Positions 27,924 to 36,897 of a stretch of 61,883 bases of DNA are shown piece by piece. A program made the position numbers and the translations under genes. Position 1 is the stretch's first letter. The number at the start of each line of letters is the position of its first letter. The stretch is from NCBI GenBank assembly GCA_018402665.1, contig JAGYIN010000010.1, positions 1-61,883 on the forward strand, read 5' to 3'. This DNA comes from Schleiferiaceae bacterium (GTDB lineage Bacteria; Bacteroidota; Bacteroidia; Flavobacteriales; Schleiferiaceae). A model generated the notes under the pieces. That model did no database searches, was not told the origin of the DNA, and saw only the letters and a program-made list of their open reading frames with translations.

Positions 27924-30900
27924 CTAAGTGCTGAGATATCCTACTGTACCGCTTGACACTAAAATGGAGGTGTTTTGCTTTTTACCTGTTTTAATAAACT
28001 GCGTATTCCAAAGTTGAGAAGTATTTGTCAAACGAAGCGTAGCCAGCGAGCTAAGGGTAACACTACACCTATTGAGTGAAAATTGGTCCAATTCAGCAGG
28101 AATTTTAAGCGTCGTTGCTACACTAATAGTTGCATCTTCGATATGAAACACAGCTCCTTTATTCGCTGCAACGTAGGCATAATCACTGAAGCTATATCGG
28201 CCGAATCCTTGGGGGTGAAATACGGCATCTGTCTCTAAATGAAGTGCTCCTTGAAATTGAATGGTACCGCTATCTAAAACGATAGAAACTCCTTTTTCCA
28301 CGATTAAAGAACCTCCACGGCTGATTTCCAATTGGCTTCCGGATGCAATGAACAAAGAACCGCCTTTATGTAGGACAATGGCACTTGTGTTGTTCACCCT
28401 AATGGAGGCTTTTCGACCTGGACCCTCCCCGATTTGTAGCGTTCCATAAATGTGTAAGGTATCTGAGGAACAACCGCGCCCTACGAAACAATGCACCTCT
28501 TGTTTCGAAGCACTCGTAATAGCCGAATTTACCGAACCAACGGCGCCACTTAAGCCTAACCCTAGAATTCTATTTTTAGGTACGATCACTTCGCTTAAAT
28601 CACTTTGCGTTGCACCATAATACGCCTCGTGTTGCGCAATATTGAAATCGGTTTTTAAACTATCCCTCACTGTTTGGTCGTAAATGGAAGTCAATTGAGC
28701 CAATCCAAAAGCAATAATAGCAGAATCAACAGTGATGTGTGCTTGATTGGATCCGGCATGATCGTGAATCATTCCGGGAGCAATAAAATGGTGAAAAGAA
28801 GCCGTCGCAAGGTTGCGCAGTGGATGATGCACCAAGCTGTCGCCTTGGTCTAAAGCACTGAATGAAGGAATAAAGCAATGCGTTGGGCTGTAGATTTTGC
28901 TCAGTACGGGCAGCTCAAATGCGGTGGAAGTCTCCGTCCATCCACCCGGTACTTCTTCATAGTTTAAGGGAAATTTATGCTTCGCCACTGTAGATGAACC
29001 TGCAGTCATGCGCTGCTTCATTTTAGAAAGTCGTTGATTGGTGCGGTTTTGTCTTTTGGTTATCGCCTTAGTGAGAATGGCTTTTGAAACTCCAGGCACC
29101 AAAGGACCTATTGCCGCGATCAATTGGACTTTACGGGCGGAGCATGTCGCAGACCAATTCATTTGAAGCGCCGTTAAGATTTGTCGATACGATGAAGCAT
29201 GAAACAAATACGTTCCGGAATGATTGTGCCCCACTGCCTCGACCCCAAAGAGTACAAGTGAATCACGGTAGCCTAGCAAATTAAAACTGATGGTATCTGG
29301 ATGTACTCCAACGGCATGTCGTACGCAGATCTGAGATTTTATTCCGTGCATAAAATAGCGACTGAATGGATCCTGCAATGCACGTGGCATTCCCATATCA
29401 CTACCATTGACCACTGCGAATCGACGCATTCCTTGGGGCAGCGCTCCAGCCAACTTCAATAACCGTTCATGCGTTTTAAGCGCCGTAGCATCGAGATGTG
29501 TTGTGAGTAACTCACGAGCCGCTTCAGAATTCACGACTCTCGTCCAAGGATTCCTTGCCATAGGAACTAAAGGCAATAATTCAGCATAATACCTACTCGC
29601 TGCCTGTAATCCTACAGGAATAAAAGCACCACGGTGCGGTACATCAAAAGAACCGTAGCCGACTATTGGGTAGCAACAGCCTGCATTTGCAAGATCATTA
29701 ATGGCCATTTTAGCAATGAGTCCACCCATAGAAGCACCAATCAGAGTAATCTCCGCAGCTGGGTTCTCTTCATTGATCCATCGCAACGTTCGCAATACAT
29801 TTACCTCATTCTCTTGAAGTGATAATTTTGCTTCTCGAAAGTCTAGATGCACAATATCAAAACCTCCGGTGGTTAAGGAATCATACAACCAACTTAAAGG
29901 ATGCATGTGTTGAAAGATTCGATCACCATTTTCGTTAAACACATAGCCACTACTAATGCTCTCATAAGTAAGATTACCGTAGGGCTGAATGGAGGATTCA
30001 AAGCCTTCAATAATTAAGACCGGTTTTTCCAACCCCATACCAGGATTGGCGTATTTAATGGTTACCCGTGCACCTTCTATTGGATCTGCAGTTGTTAGAC
30101 ATGATGGAGATGGTAATTGATCCGTAAGCAATACTCTATGGGCCGCAGGTGTATTAAATACAATATTGACTTTTAGCAAGCTCTCAGCAGTTTTCCCATC
30201 TTTATAACCACGAATACGGAGTTGTTTCACAGCGTTTTCTCTGTCGGAAGTGGCACATTGATACGAAATGGAAATCAATTGGTTTGTATTTATTTTTCGA
30301 AACCCATTTCCGTCGGCGAAGTCAACACGTATACTATCAATGCCGCCTATATTCTCAAACACCTCGCTTTGATCAAGTTTGAAAGTTACAAGTGCCGTAT
30401 TTGTTTCACTGTAGACAGATGAATGAAGGACAGATCCAATAAAGGTCGTGTCTTGCAATACCGCTTGCTGTGCGAGTTTTATCGGGTCGCCTTGATAAAA
30501 AGGATATAGCCCTTGATCATCAACGAAAATATATTCATCTACCACATCGAATTGACCGTGTTGATAATCTAAATATCCTTTAACTAATGAGTTAGAATCT
30601 AAGGTGTTAAAGGTTGCCCAAAGCAACATCAGAGGAACATCCACTTTATCGCTGTATTTCCCTTCTAATTTCAAAGTGTCCCAAGGTAAAAGACGCAGGC
30701 TGTTTTGTGCACATAATGCATCAGTTGAATCTCGTAATTGACTATGATACAGATCCATATAGACATACTGTAAACGCTCGATATTGGCACTTCTGCCAGG
30801 CACTTCTCCGTTGTGAAAATGAGGGTCTAAAGGAGTCTCATGCGTAAATAAATGCACTGAACTTGCATCGTGTAATAATCCCGTGGGGAATAATTGCGTG

Positions 30901-31010
30901 GGCAGTTTCGCATAGATCCAATCCAAAGAATCTTGCAATTGAGCATTAACCTTAAAAGGAAGATGGATACAAATGATCCAAAAAAGTAAACGTAGTAGTA
31001 TTGCTTTCAT
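27924..31010 (-). CDS. Large secreted lipase-like / beta-solenoid protein, likely truncated
   Basis: A 1028-residue exported protein with signal peptide (to about residue 23, VNAQ). Residues about 330-640 form an alpha/beta hydrolase-like region: PVLIIEGFESSIQ, then the nucleophile elbow LIGASMGGLIAKMAIN near residue 430 and GSFDVPHRGAFIP. The C-terminal 180 residues are a repetitive beta-solenoid: LHKGGSLFIASGSQLEISRG and GGSLIVEKGVSIVLDSGTIQ, as seen before T9SS tails in Bacteroidota surface enzymes. No sorting tail is present; the frame ends at SSGTVGYLST, and decayed tail-like DNA follows. It is therefore probably released into the periplasm or non-functional in secretion. Substrate unknown. 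Confidence 0.75.
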   Translation of the reverse strand: MKAILLRLLFWIICIHLPFKVNAQLQDSLDWIYAKLPTQLFPTGLLHDASSVHLFTHETPLDPHFHNGEVPGRSANIERLQYVYMDLYHSQLRDSTDALCAQNSLRLLPWDTLKLEGKYSDKVDVPLMLLWATFNTLDSNSLVKGYLDYQHGQFDVVDEYIFVDDQGLYPFYQGDPIKLAQQAVLQDTTFIGSVLHSSVYSETNTALVTFKLDQSEVFENIGGIDSIRVDFADGNGFRKINTNQLISISYQCATSDRENAVKQLRIRGYKDGKTAESLLKVNIVFNTPAAHRVLLTDQLPSPSCLTTADPIEGARVTIKYANPGMGLEKPVLIIEGFESSIQPYGNLTYESISSGYVFNENGDRIFQHMHPLSWLYDSLTTGGFDIVHLDFREAKLSLQENEVNVLRTLRWINEENPAAEITLIGASMGGLIAKMAINDLANAGCCYPIVGYGSFDVPHRGAFIPVGLQAASRYYAELLPLVPMARNPWTRVVNSEAARELLTTHLDATALKTHERLLKLAGALPQGMRRFAVVNGSDMGMPRALQDPFSRYFMHGIKSQICVRHAVGVHPDTISFNLLGYRDSLVLFGVEAVGHNHSGTYLFHASSYRQILTALQMNWSATCSARKVQLIAAIGPLVPGVSKAILTKAITKRQNRTNQRLSKMKQRMTAGSSTVAKHKFPLNYEEVPGGWTETSTAFELPVLSKIYSPTHCFIPSFSALDQGDSLVHHPLRNLATASFHHFIAPGMIHDHAGSNQAHITVDSAIIAFGLAQLTSIYDQTVRDSLKTDFNIAQHEAYYGATQSDLSEVIVPKNRILGLGLSGAVGSVNSAITSASKQEVHCFVGRGCSSDTLHIYGTLQIGEGPGRKASIRVNNTSAIVLHKGGSLFIASGSQLEISRGGSLIVEKGVSIVLDSGTIQFQGALHLETDAVFHPQGFGRYSFSDYAYVAANKGAVFHIEDATISVATTLKIPAELDQFSLNRCSVTLSSLATLRLTNTSQLWNTQFIKTGKKQNTSILVSSGTVGYLST

Positions 31011-31093
31011 AGCGTGCGATATTTGAGGTTTCTATTCAAATTGGCACGTGAAATCGTGAAAGTCAATTTTTGTTTAGAACTAAAAATTGCGAA

Positions 31094-31131
31094 CAAAAAA
31101 AGCCCCAAATCCTCAAGGATTGGGGGCTTTT
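31094..31131 (-). terminator. Intrinsic terminator after trxA
   Basis: On the minus strand an A-rich flank leads into a stem aagcccccaatcc / ggatttggggctt (one mismatch) with a 4-base loop, then seven T. It lies 22 bases after the trxA stop. Confidence 0.9.
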
Positions 31132-31152
31132 GAAATTTTGCTTTGCGGTAGC

Positions 31153-31470
31153 TTACATCGCGGCGTCAAGCTTCGCGGCAAGTACTTGCTTGCTTGTTGC
31201 TCCTACTTGCTTATCTACGATCTCACCGTTTTTGAATACCAAAAGCGTTGGGATGTTACGTACACCAAACTGCTGCGCAACGGCACCGTCGGTATCTACG
31301 TTTAATTTTCCTACAACGGCTTTGCCTTCATAATCACCTGCCAATTCATCAACAACTGGTCCAACCATGCGGCAAGGGCCACACCATTCTGCCCAGAAGT
31401 CAACCAATACAGGCTTATCTGATTTCATTACAACTTCTTCAAAGTTTGCTTCTGTTATTTCGAGTGCCAT
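31153..31470 (-). CDS. trxA: Thioredoxin
   Basis: A 105-residue cytosolic thioredoxin, the general protein disulfide reductase. The active site WCGPC is at residues 29-33 in the context VDFWAEWCGPCRM, the cis-Pro motif is VRNIPTLLVFKNG near residue 73-84, and the length is standard. It is monocistronic, with its own -7 box and terminator. Confidence 0.97.
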   Translation of the reverse strand: MALEITEANFEEVVMKSDKPVLVDFWAEWCGPCRMVGPVVDELAGDYEGKAVVGKLNVDTDGAVAQQFGVRNIPTLLVFKNGEIVDKQVGATSKQVLAAKLDAAM

Positions 31471-31496
31471 AAAAAATGTATTTCGTTTTCTTAATT

Positions 31497-31504
31497 CAAA
31501 AGTA
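31497..31504 (-). promoter_or_regulatory. Possible -7 box for trxA (TACTTTTG)
   Basis: An exact match to TAnnTTTG on the minus strand, 26 bases before the trxA ATG. A matching TTG at the -33 spacing is not clear. Confidence 0.4.
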
Positions 31505-31592
31505 GGACCAATTTAGCCTTGTAACCTATAGGCTCCACCTATGAGGTCATTGATGTTATCCACACGAAAAGAGCCCATGCTGTTAAAAACCC

Positions 31593-32402
31593 CTATTGTA
31601 CCAGCACCAACTGGGCTTTACCGTCCTTACGAACGATGTATGAGCCACGCGGCCAATCGGAGATATCGAGCATGCCACCAACCGGCACAGTGCCCTCAAA
31701 ACATACGCTACCCCGTACATCCATGATTTGAATAGACCGATCTGGACCAGTAGCTTTGAGTTCGAGCGTATTTGTTGCTGGATTTGGGAAACACTTCCAT
31801 GATGCACTCGCGCGCTCATTCGCCCCTATATGTAGGGCTAAACCAAAAGCATAACCTCCAAAATATCCTTTCGCCGTGGTATCTAGACGTATCCAACGCT
31901 CTGGAAAAGTACTGGCTATATCAAACGGTAAAAGGGAATCGCCTTCAAAATACAATTGGGTTACTAAAGTATCTGTAAACCAAGTATCTGCGAGATAACT
32001 TTTAATGTGAATATGCGAAGGACGAAAGGGATAAATGCCCGGCAATTCTGTGTGAAAGACCGTAGACTTCCCGGTGAGTTCCAATTTTCCTCGATAGGCG
32101 AAATCATTCGGATTCCCGTCTACATTACTGTATTCCCCTTGTCCGTTTGCATGCCATAACTCCACCATGTAAGTGCTAGAAAGTGTATCTAAATCAAGCG
32201 TATCACAATTTGAGGATACGAAGAACGTCAACTGCAATGCCCGAGCAGTATCCTTTATTCCAGGAGCCAGTGTGTCATTAGTTATGAGTGGTGCATTCTC
32301 GATGAAGTAGGGACCCAATTGATCCGCGGTAGTCACACAATTCACTTGCGCTATTGCAGGGACAGCAACTAAAACGAATATGTACGAAATCCACTTTTTC
32401 AT
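31593..32402 (-). CDS. Secreted intradiol ring-cleavage dioxygenase-like protein with T9SS tail
   Basis: A 269-residue exported protein: signal peptide (to AIAQ, residue 19), then a domain of the protocatechuate/catechol 1,2-dioxygenase family. DQLGPYFIENAPLITN opens it, VELWHANGQGEYSN matches the family strand, and the four Fe(III) ligands appear as Tyr in FAYRGKL, Tyr in GIYPFRPSHIHIKSY, and the two His of SHIHIK. The last 80 residues form a T9SS type A tail (CFPNPATNTLELKA, IQIMDVRGSVCFEG). Cytosolic homologues open aromatic rings; here the enzyme would be outside the cell or on its surface. It sits just after dnaE on the same strand. Confidence 0.88.
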   Translation of the reverse strand: MKKWISYIFVLVAVPAIAQVNCVTTADQLGPYFIENAPLITNDTLAPGIKDTARALQLTFFVSSNCDTLDLDTLSSTYMVELWHANGQGEYSNVDGNPNDFAYRGKLELTGKSTVFHTELPGIYPFRPSHIHIKSYLADTWFTDTLVTQLYFEGDSLLPFDIASTFPERWIRLDTTAKGYFGGYAFGLALHIGANERASASWKCFPNPATNTLELKATGPDRSIQIMDVRGSVCFEGTVPVGGMLDISDWPRGSYIVRKDGKAQLVLVQ

Positions 32403-35400
32403 TTAACTAATCACTTTTGGCTGTAAATGGTCGTGTTGTTCTAAAACCTGAAGTAAATCCTTCGCAATAGTCACTTTAAATTCTTTAACCGGAAGTTTAA
32501 TGTCCAATTTTTCCTCGAGGTCGATTACGTGCAACTTCACACGTTTTTTACCTGGATGAAGCGACAAAAGCTCATGAAGTTCGTCTACTAAGGGCGTTGT
32601 TAACTGCTGCAGGTCCAATTTAATTTCAAGACTTTTACTGCTTTCCTCCAACACTTCCGAAAGCAAACGCACCTCTGCAACATCAACGCTCAAACGCTCA
32701 ATAAAGCCCTCCCCTTGCCGTTGATTAAACTTTCTGCCGCGCGCCTTGATGTAAAGCAATTGCTCATTATCAAAAAAGTGTCGGAATTTGAGGTAATCTT
32801 CACCAAAGAGTTTGAATTCATAATCTCCTTGAAAATCCTCAAGTCGGAAGATGCCCCAACCTTTGCCCATTTTTGAAATTCGATGTTGGGCATCAGTCAC
32901 TATACCCGCAACCGTTACCTCTCGTCCCAAAATACTCTCGACGTGATTCAATCGACTCAAAGTAGCGTTACAGAAATATTTAATCTCTGTTCTGTAATCA
33001 TCGAGCGGATGCGAACTGAGGTACATTCCATTGATTTCTTTCTCTTTTTTCAGGGCAACGATAGATGGCCATTCAGGAACATCGGGCATAGTAGGCGGTG
33101 GAAGCTCCTCACCAGAGCCTTCACCAAATAATGAGGCCTGTGCACTTTCTGCATCGTTTTTTTTGCCTTGAACATATTTGATGGCTTTTTCAACAAAACT
33201 GCGCCCGCCTTCCTCCTCTGAGAAGTACATCGCACGGTGTGTGCCCTCGAAATCATCCATAGCACCACCAAGAATGAGACATTCAATGGTTTTTCTGTTG
33301 GCTTGGCGGAGGTCGATACGCTGAAGGAGATCAAAGAGGTTTTTGAATTGGCCATCCGCTTCGCGTTGCGCAATAATTTCTCGAACCGCATTTTCGCCAA
33401 CACCTTTCATACCGCCCATTCCGAATCGAACGGCACCTTTTGTATTCACGGAGAACCGCAATAAACTTTCATTCACAGATGGACCTAAGACGGGTACACC
33501 AATGCGCCGACATTCTTCCATAAAGAACGTAACCGTCTTCAAATCCGACATGTTGTTTGACAAGACAGAGGCCATAAATTCAGCCGGATAGTGTGCTTTC
33601 AGATAGGCGGTTTGATAGGCAACCCAAGCATAACAAGTAGAATGCGATTTGTTAAAGGCATAGGAAGCGAAGGCTTCCCAATCCTTCCAGACTTTTTCAA
33701 GGACGTCTCTGTTGTGACCACGCTCCTCTCCGCCGTCTAAGAACATGGGCTTTAACTTATCAATAATGTACTTCTGCTTCTTTCCCATACCCTTACGAAG
33801 CATATCGGCTTGACCTTTTGAAAAACCAGCCAATTCCTGCGACAACAGCATCACTTGCTCCTGGTATACGGTAATTCCATAAGTCTCCTTAAGCTTACCC
33901 TCCATGGCATCTAGATCGTAAACGATTTCCTTTCGGCCGTGTTTTCGATCAATGAACTCCGGTATATATTCCAATGGCCCTGGACGATACAATGCGTTCA
34001 TTGCAATGAGATCCGCAAATTCCGTAGGCTTCAGCTCTTTGAGGTATTTTTGCATTCCAGCACTTTCATACTGGAAAATCCCTACAGTCTCTCCACGCTG
34101 AAACAGTTCGAAGGTTTTGAGGTCATCTAGAGGGAAACTGTCCGGGTCTAAATCTATGTCATGGCGCTGTTTAACCAAACGACACGCCTCCTTAATAATG
34201 GTCAGCGTACGAAGGCCTAAGAAGTCCATTTTTAGCAATCCCGCATCTTCCACCACGGAATTATCGAATTGGGTACACCACATTTCCGAATCCTTCGCGC
34301 GAGCCACCGGAACCAATTCTCGAATATCACTAGGCGTAATGATCACCCCACAGGCATGAATGCCCGTATTTCGCACAGAACCTTCTAAAACGCGTGCCTG
34401 ATTGATAGTCATGGCCTCAAGCGAATCACCTTCTGACAGCGCTTTGAGTTGTTGAACCAAAGCGGCATCTTCGGACCCGAATTTGCTTCTTAATTCCTTG
34501 TCGTCCAATTCCCAAAGCTTTTTGAGCTTAGTCATATCCGGGATGAGCTTCGCTATACGATCGGTATCCGGCAAGGGCAATTCCAACACCCTTCCTGCAT
34601 CACGAATAGAGCTCTTTGCCGCCATCGTACCATAGGTGATGATTTGAGCCACCTGGGAAGAGCCATATTTATCAATAACGTACTGAATGACCTTATCACG
34701 ACCTTCATCGTCAAAATCAATATCAATATCCGGAAGAGATACACGTTCGGGGTTCAAGAAACGCTCGAACAGCAGATCGTATTTAATGGGGTCTACATTT
34801 GTAATTCCCGTACAATAGGCCACCGCTGATCCGGCTGCTGACCCACGCCCGGGGCCCACACTGACCCCCATTTGGCGCGCAGCTTCACAAAAATCTTGTA
34901 CAATCAAGAAATACCCGGGATAGCCCGTGCGTGCGATCGTTTCAAGTTCAAAATCCAAGCGTTCGGTGATTTCCGATGTTAAGTCGTCATAACGCGTTTT
35001 TGCTCCTTCGTAAGTCAAATGTCGTAGGTAGGCGTTTTCTCCACGCTGTCCTCCATCAATGGTATCTTGAGGATCCTGGAATTGCTCGGGAATATCAAAT
35101 TCAGGCAGCAATACATCGCGCTCCAAAGGATACAATTCTACTTTATCTAAGAGCTCTTTTGTAGTATTTAAAGCTTCAGGCATGTCCGAAAACAGCTCCA
35201 CCATTTCCTCCTTGCTCTTGAAGTAAAATTCTTGGTTTGGGAAGCCATAGCGGAAACCACGACCACGACCAATAGGCGTACTTTTTTGCGCACCCTCTTT
35301 AACGCAAAGCAGAATATCGTGCGCCTCAGCATTTTCCTGAGTCAAATAGAACGTATTGTTCGCCGCAATATATTTTATACCGTATTCTTTGGCATACTTT

Positions 35401-35702
35401 AATAATTGAAGGTTGATGTGGTCCTCTTCTTCGAGGCCGTGTCGATTCAATTCTAGGTAGAAATCCTCGCCAAACTGCTCAAGCCACCATTCCAAGGCTT
35501 CTCGAGCCTGCGACTCACCCACGTTCAAATATAAATGTTGGATTTCCCCGCGCAAACCACCGCTTAAGACGATCAAATCATCCTTATGTTCAAGCAGGTA
35601 AGCCTTATCAATTCTAGGCACATAATAATAGCCATTCAGCATGCCTTCGCTACTGAGCTTAGCAAGATTATGATACCCATTTTTATTCTTTGCGAGTACC
35701 AC
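32403..35702 (-). CDS. dnaE: DNA polymerase III alpha subunit, main part (dnaE, frame-broken)
   Basis: Carries the polymerase part of the replicative DNA polymerase. After the end of the PHP domain come the catalytic blocks PDIDIDFDDEGR (two catalytic Asp) and LLKMDFLGLRTLT (third Asp), the fingers region (FNKSHSTCYAWVAYQTAY), tandem helix-hairpin-helix, the clamp-binding peptide QASLFG, and an OB domain (REVTVAGIVTDAQHR). The 1099-residue frame starts at a GTG in mid-PHP and has no translation start of its own. Its frame is open upstream to about 35815 and encodes PAFVGVIGCEFFVCEDRLD, standard DnaE sequence. Together with the gene piece at 35818-36786 it forms one gene, split by two frame changes. 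Confidence 0.93.
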   Translation of the reverse strand: MVLAKNKNGYHNLAKLSSEGMLNGYYYVPRIDKAYLLEHKDDLIVLSGGLRGEIQHLYLNVGESQAREALEWWLEQFGEDFYLELNRHGLEEEDHINLQLLKYAKEYGIKYIAANNTFYLTQENAEAHDILLCVKEGAQKSTPIGRGRGFRYGFPNQEFYFKSKEEMVELFSDMPEALNTTKELLDKVELYPLERDVLLPEFDIPEQFQDPQDTIDGGQRGENAYLRHLTYEGAKTRYDDLTSEITERLDFELETIARTGYPGYFLIVQDFCEAARQMGVSVGPGRGSAAGSAVAYCTGITNVDPIKYDLLFERFLNPERVSLPDIDIDFDDEGRDKVIQYVIDKYGSSQVAQIITYGTMAAKSSIRDAGRVLELPLPDTDRIAKLIPDMTKLKKLWELDDKELRSKFGSEDAALVQQLKALSEGDSLEAMTINQARVLEGSVRNTGIHACGVIITPSDIRELVPVARAKDSEMWCTQFDNSVVEDAGLLKMDFLGLRTLTIIKEACRLVKQRHDIDLDPDSFPLDDLKTFELFQRGETVGIFQYESAGMQKYLKELKPTEFADLIAMNALYRPGPLEYIPEFIDRKHGRKEIVYDLDAMEGKLKETYGITVYQEQVMLLSQELAGFSKGQADMLRKGMGKKQKYIIDKLKPMFLDGGEERGHNRDVLEKVWKDWEAFASYAFNKSHSTCYAWVAYQTAYLKAHYPAEFMASVLSNNMSDLKTVTFFMEECRRIGVPVLGPSVNESLLRFSVNTKGAVRFGMGGMKGVGENAVREIIAQREADGQFKNLFDLLQRIDLRQANRKTIECLILGGAMDDFEGTHRAMYFSEEEGGRSFVEKAIKYVQGKKNDAESAQASLFGEGSGEELPPPTMPDVPEWPSIVALKKEKEINGMYLSSHPLDDYRTEIKYFCNATLSRLNHVESILGREVTVAGIVTDAQHRISKMGKGWGIFRLEDFQGDYEFKLFGEDYLKFRHFFDNEQLLYIKARGRKFNQRQGEGFIERLSVDVAEVRLLSEVLEESSKSLEIKLDLQQLTTPLVDELHELLSLHPGKKRVKLHVIDLEEKLDIKLPVKEFKVTIAKDLLQVLEQHDHLQPKVIS

Positions 35703-35780
35703 AATCTGGTACCCGTCATCTTTCTTACTGCGGTCTAGACGGTCTTCACAAACAAAAAATTCGCAACCAATAACCCCAAC

Positions 35781-35824
35781 GAAGGCGGGTATTCTTGGAG
35801 CGGCTCGCTCAATTCACCTACTTT
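35781..35824 (-). other. Double frame break inside dnaE
   Basis: The upstream frame reads HNQKVK and stops at a TAG (35818-35820). A second frame carries the expected next residues GELSEPLQEYPP, and the third frame takes over with FVGVIGCEFF. Two single-base gains, one near 35820 and one near 35785, would join everything into one frame of about 1460 codons. No classical slippery heptamer plus stem was recognised. Confidence 0.75.
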
Positions 35825-36786
35825 ACCTTTTGATTGTGATCATAAGCTTCGCGATTTCCAGGCACACTCATCACCGCTCGGTTAAAGTGGAAGGCGCCCA
35901 TAATGTTACCTAAATCCGTTAGTGCTACACCTGCATGGCCATTGTCGACTGCCGCCCTTACCAATTCGCTAACCACGGTCGTTGCTTGAAGAATAGAAAA
36001 CTGACTGTGGTTGTGTAAGTGCGCAAAATCAACATCTGCAGCATGAAGGTCCGACGCGGCAGTGACTTCAGAGGCTTCATCACCTGCTAATCCTTTTGAC
36101 CGCTTTTTTCGCGCCTCGTCCACAGCCAATCCTATGGCCGCTATGGGTGCCGTATTAGCAGCATAGAATCCATCGAGAAAGCCCGCTGGTTTACCCATTG
36201 CCTCAGGTGAAATGACCTTCAGACGAAGTAATTCTAAAAAGACACGTGCGGTAGCTTCCACATCAAAGGCAGCGTTATGTGCTTCGGCGAATCCTTCACC
36301 AAACAAATGAAGGTGCAATTCTTCAAGTTTTGGAAGTTTAAATCGCCCTCCGCGTCCACCGGGCAATTCACATAATTTAGCCGTCGTTTCCGTACACGAG
36401 TCCAACGTTTTTTTTGCATCTAACGGATTTGCGCCCTGTCCCCTATAATATTCACAGCCGGTAACATTCAGATCGAAATTAACATTGTGACCTACAAGGT
36501 ATTCGCACTTTTCAAGAGCCAATTCAAATTCTGCAAGAACATCTGTTAGCGGCCTGCCCTCGCTCTTCGCTCGTTCAGTAGAAATACCGTGCACTTTCGT
36601 AGCATTAAACGGTATATCAAAGCCGTCGGGATAGATAATATGATCCTGAACCTCTACCAATGCACCATTGACATCGTGGATTTGCCAAGCCAACTGAACC
36701 ACACGTGGCCAGTTGTCTAAATCCGTGATAGGGGCATTCCAATCCTTAGGAAAACCGGTAGTTTCAGTATCAAATATTAAAAACAT
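35818..36786 (-). CDS. dnaE: DnaE N-terminal part: DEDDh exonuclease plus start of PHP domain
   Basis: A 322-codon frame from the ATG at 36786. Residues 1-190 are a DnaQ-like 3'-5' proofreading exonuclease with Exo I FDTETTGFP, Exo II HNVNFD and Exo III AHNAAFDVEAT (DEDDh class), so apparently active. After a linker of about 60 residues, the PHP domain of DnaE begins: FAHLHNHSQFSILQATTVV and ALTDLGNIMGAFHF. The usual TDHGN is TDLGN here, losing one probable metal ligand, in line with proofreading having moved to the fused exonuclease. The frame ends at a premature TAG, after which the gene continues in other frames. Confidence 0.9.
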   Translation of the reverse strand: MFLIFDTETTGFPKDWNAPITDLDNWPRVVQLAWQIHDVNGALVEVQDHIIYPDGFDIPFNATKVHGISTERAKSEGRPLTDVLAEFELALEKCEYLVGHNVNFDLNVTGCEYYRGQGANPLDAKKTLDSCTETTAKLCELPGGRGGRFKLPKLEELHLHLFGEGFAEAHNAAFDVEATARVFLELLRLKVISPEAMGKPAGFLDGFYAANTAPIAAIGLAVDEARKKRSKGLAGDEASEVTAASDLHAADVDFAHLHNHSQFSILQATTVVSELVRAAVDNGHAGVALTDLGNIMGAFHFNRAVMSVPGNREAYDHNQKVK

Positions 36787-36816
36787 AGAGGCGTAGCGTC
36801 GCTATTGAGGTATTCT

Positions 36817-36824
36817 CAAAGCTA
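36817..36824 (-). promoter_or_regulatory. Possible -7 box for dnaE (TAGCTTTG)
   Basis: An exact TAnnTTTG match on the minus strand, 30 bases before the dnaE ATG. No -33 TTG is evident at the right spacing. Confidence 0.35.
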
Positions 36825-36897
36825 CTAAAACTATGCCCCTTCTTTAAGGAGTGTGAATAACTATTGACTACTTATTAAAAGATTGAAAAATAACGGA

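Noticed and set aside
35702-35836. Programmed ribosomal frameshift site in dnaE
   Set aside because: Two shifts in the same direction are needed within 35 bases, and no convincing slippery sequence or following stem was seen; an error or mutation is simpler. Kept only as an alternative.
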